Made by a program: the position numbers and the translations under genes. Shown piece after piece: positions 6,286-6,534 of a stretch of 6,534 bases of DNA (positions are counted from its first letter, which is position 1; each line of letters starts with the position of its first letter). The stretch spans positions 1 through 6,534 of the forward strand of contig CAITOD010000244.1 of the NCBI GenBank assembly GCA_903893935.1. Direction: 5' to 3'. This DNA is from an uncultured Sphingomonadales bacterium. GTDB taxonomy: Bacteria; Pseudomonadota; Alphaproteobacteria; Sphingomonadales; Sphingomonadaceae. The notes beneath the pieces were generated by a model. It saw nothing but the letters and a program-made list of their open reading frames with translations, had not been told where the DNA came from and did no database searches.

Positions 6286-6324
6286 CCCTCGTTCGTGCTG
6301 AGCCAGTCGAAGCACGAACGGGGG
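6286..6324. repeat. REP-like palindromic repeat
   Basis: A perfect ten-base inverted repeat, CGTTCGTGCT (6290-6299) with AGCACGAACG (6311-6320), encloses the 11-base loop GAGCCAGTCGA. A G-T pair and three G-C pairs extend the stem outwards to 6286/6324. From memory, this combination of CGTTCGTGCT, a loop ending in GTCGA and AGCACGAACG is a widely dispersed repeat in sphingomonad and some other proteobacterial genomes. Only one copy is in this window, so repetition itself is not shown here. It sits between two minus-strand genes, where such hairpins commonly act as transcription barriers or message stabilisers. Confidence 0.72.
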
Positions 6325-6353
6325 TTTGCGTATGGGGAGACAGGCGAATCCCG

Positions 6354-6534
6354 CTAGATCCGGCCGCCCTTCCACACCACGCGGCCGACGATCGTCACAT
6401 CATCGCGCGCGCGCTCGGTGCTCGCATAAGCAGGATTGTCGCTGATCACGCGGATCATGCCGGCCGGGCCTTGTTCGAGCCGTTTGACCAGCAGGACATC
6501 GTCGATCCGCACCACATGGATGCCGTCGCGCCAA
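6354..6534 (-). CDS. S24 peptidase-domain protein (LexA/phage repressor-like), C-terminal end only
   Basis: The last 59 residues of a minus-strand gene, ending in TAG at 6356-6354; the rest lies beyond the right edge. The readable part starts WRDGIHVVRIDD, continues LLVKRLEQG, then VISDNPAYAS, and ends VGRVVWKGGRI. This is the C-terminal half of the S24 autoprotease fold. The lysine of VKRL (codon 6485-6483) is in the position of the catalytic general base of LexA. SDNPAY and the final GRVVW strand are typical of phage-repressor-like transcription factors, as opposed to LexA proper. The catalytic serine and any N-terminal helix-turn-helix would be outside the window. It may regulate a stress or prophage response, but this cannot be judged here. 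Confidence 0.82.
   Translation of the reverse strand, partial: WRDGIHVVRIDDVLLVKRLEQGPAGMIRVISDNPAYASTERARDDVTIVGRVVWKGGRI

Noticed and set aside
1..6534. CRISPR arrays, tRNA or rRNA genes, insertion sequences
   Set aside because: No spaced direct repeats, tRNA cloverleaf or TTC-containing arms, rRNA segments or transposase motifs were seen. The tRNA-Pro that I recall following merR in some relatives is not present here, since merR abuts the convergent gene.

Overview
The window is high-GC DNA (roughly two-thirds G+C by eye, with strong G/C preference at third codon positions). It is most consistent with an alphaproteobacterium of the order Sphingomonadales (Sphingomonas/Novosphingobium type). 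Two things point there: the gene order rpmF-plsX-fabH-ihfA-merR, and a hairpin repeat near the right end whose sequence I recall as common in sphingomonad genomes. This is placement by recognition, not by a search.

Layout. Bases 1-1449 (+ strand) hold the 3' end of a DinG/Rad3-type DNA helicase gene, overlapping by four bases a SixA-type histidine phosphatase gene. These run tail to tail, one base apart, into a minus-strand cluster occupying 4871 down to 1451: rpmF (ribosomal protein L32), plsX, fabH, ihfA and a MerR-family regulator. plsX and fabH overlap by ATGA. A promoter-like site precedes rpmF and another precedes ihfA. Divergent from rpmF is a small MAPEG-family membrane protein gene (5113-5502, +). 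It converges across a strong hairpin on a minus-strand metallo-beta-lactamase-fold hydrolase gene of the glyoxalase II-like type (5551-6225). A spacer with a REP-like hairpin follows, and then the 3' end of a minus-strand S24 (LexA/phage repressor-like) peptidase gene cut off by the window edge.

How the genes work together. PlsX makes acyl-phosphate for phospholipid synthesis and FabH starts fatty-acid elongation. Their linkage to L32 ties membrane lipid synthesis to ribosome production, as in many bacteria. IHF-alpha and the MerR protein at the end of the cluster are DNA-binding proteins. The MAPEG protein and the hydrolase both belong to families with glutathione- or thioester-linked chemistry, but nothing in the sequence proves they act together.

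Assessment. This is mostly an ordinary housekeeping region. I found no sign of a new defence, mobile or biosynthetic system. The points worth a second look are regulatory and structural: the one-base convergent junction, the hairpin at the rpmF stop, the promoter-adjacent palindrome, the REP-like repeat, a cysteine-free MerR protein of unknown target, and the truncated S24 gene.
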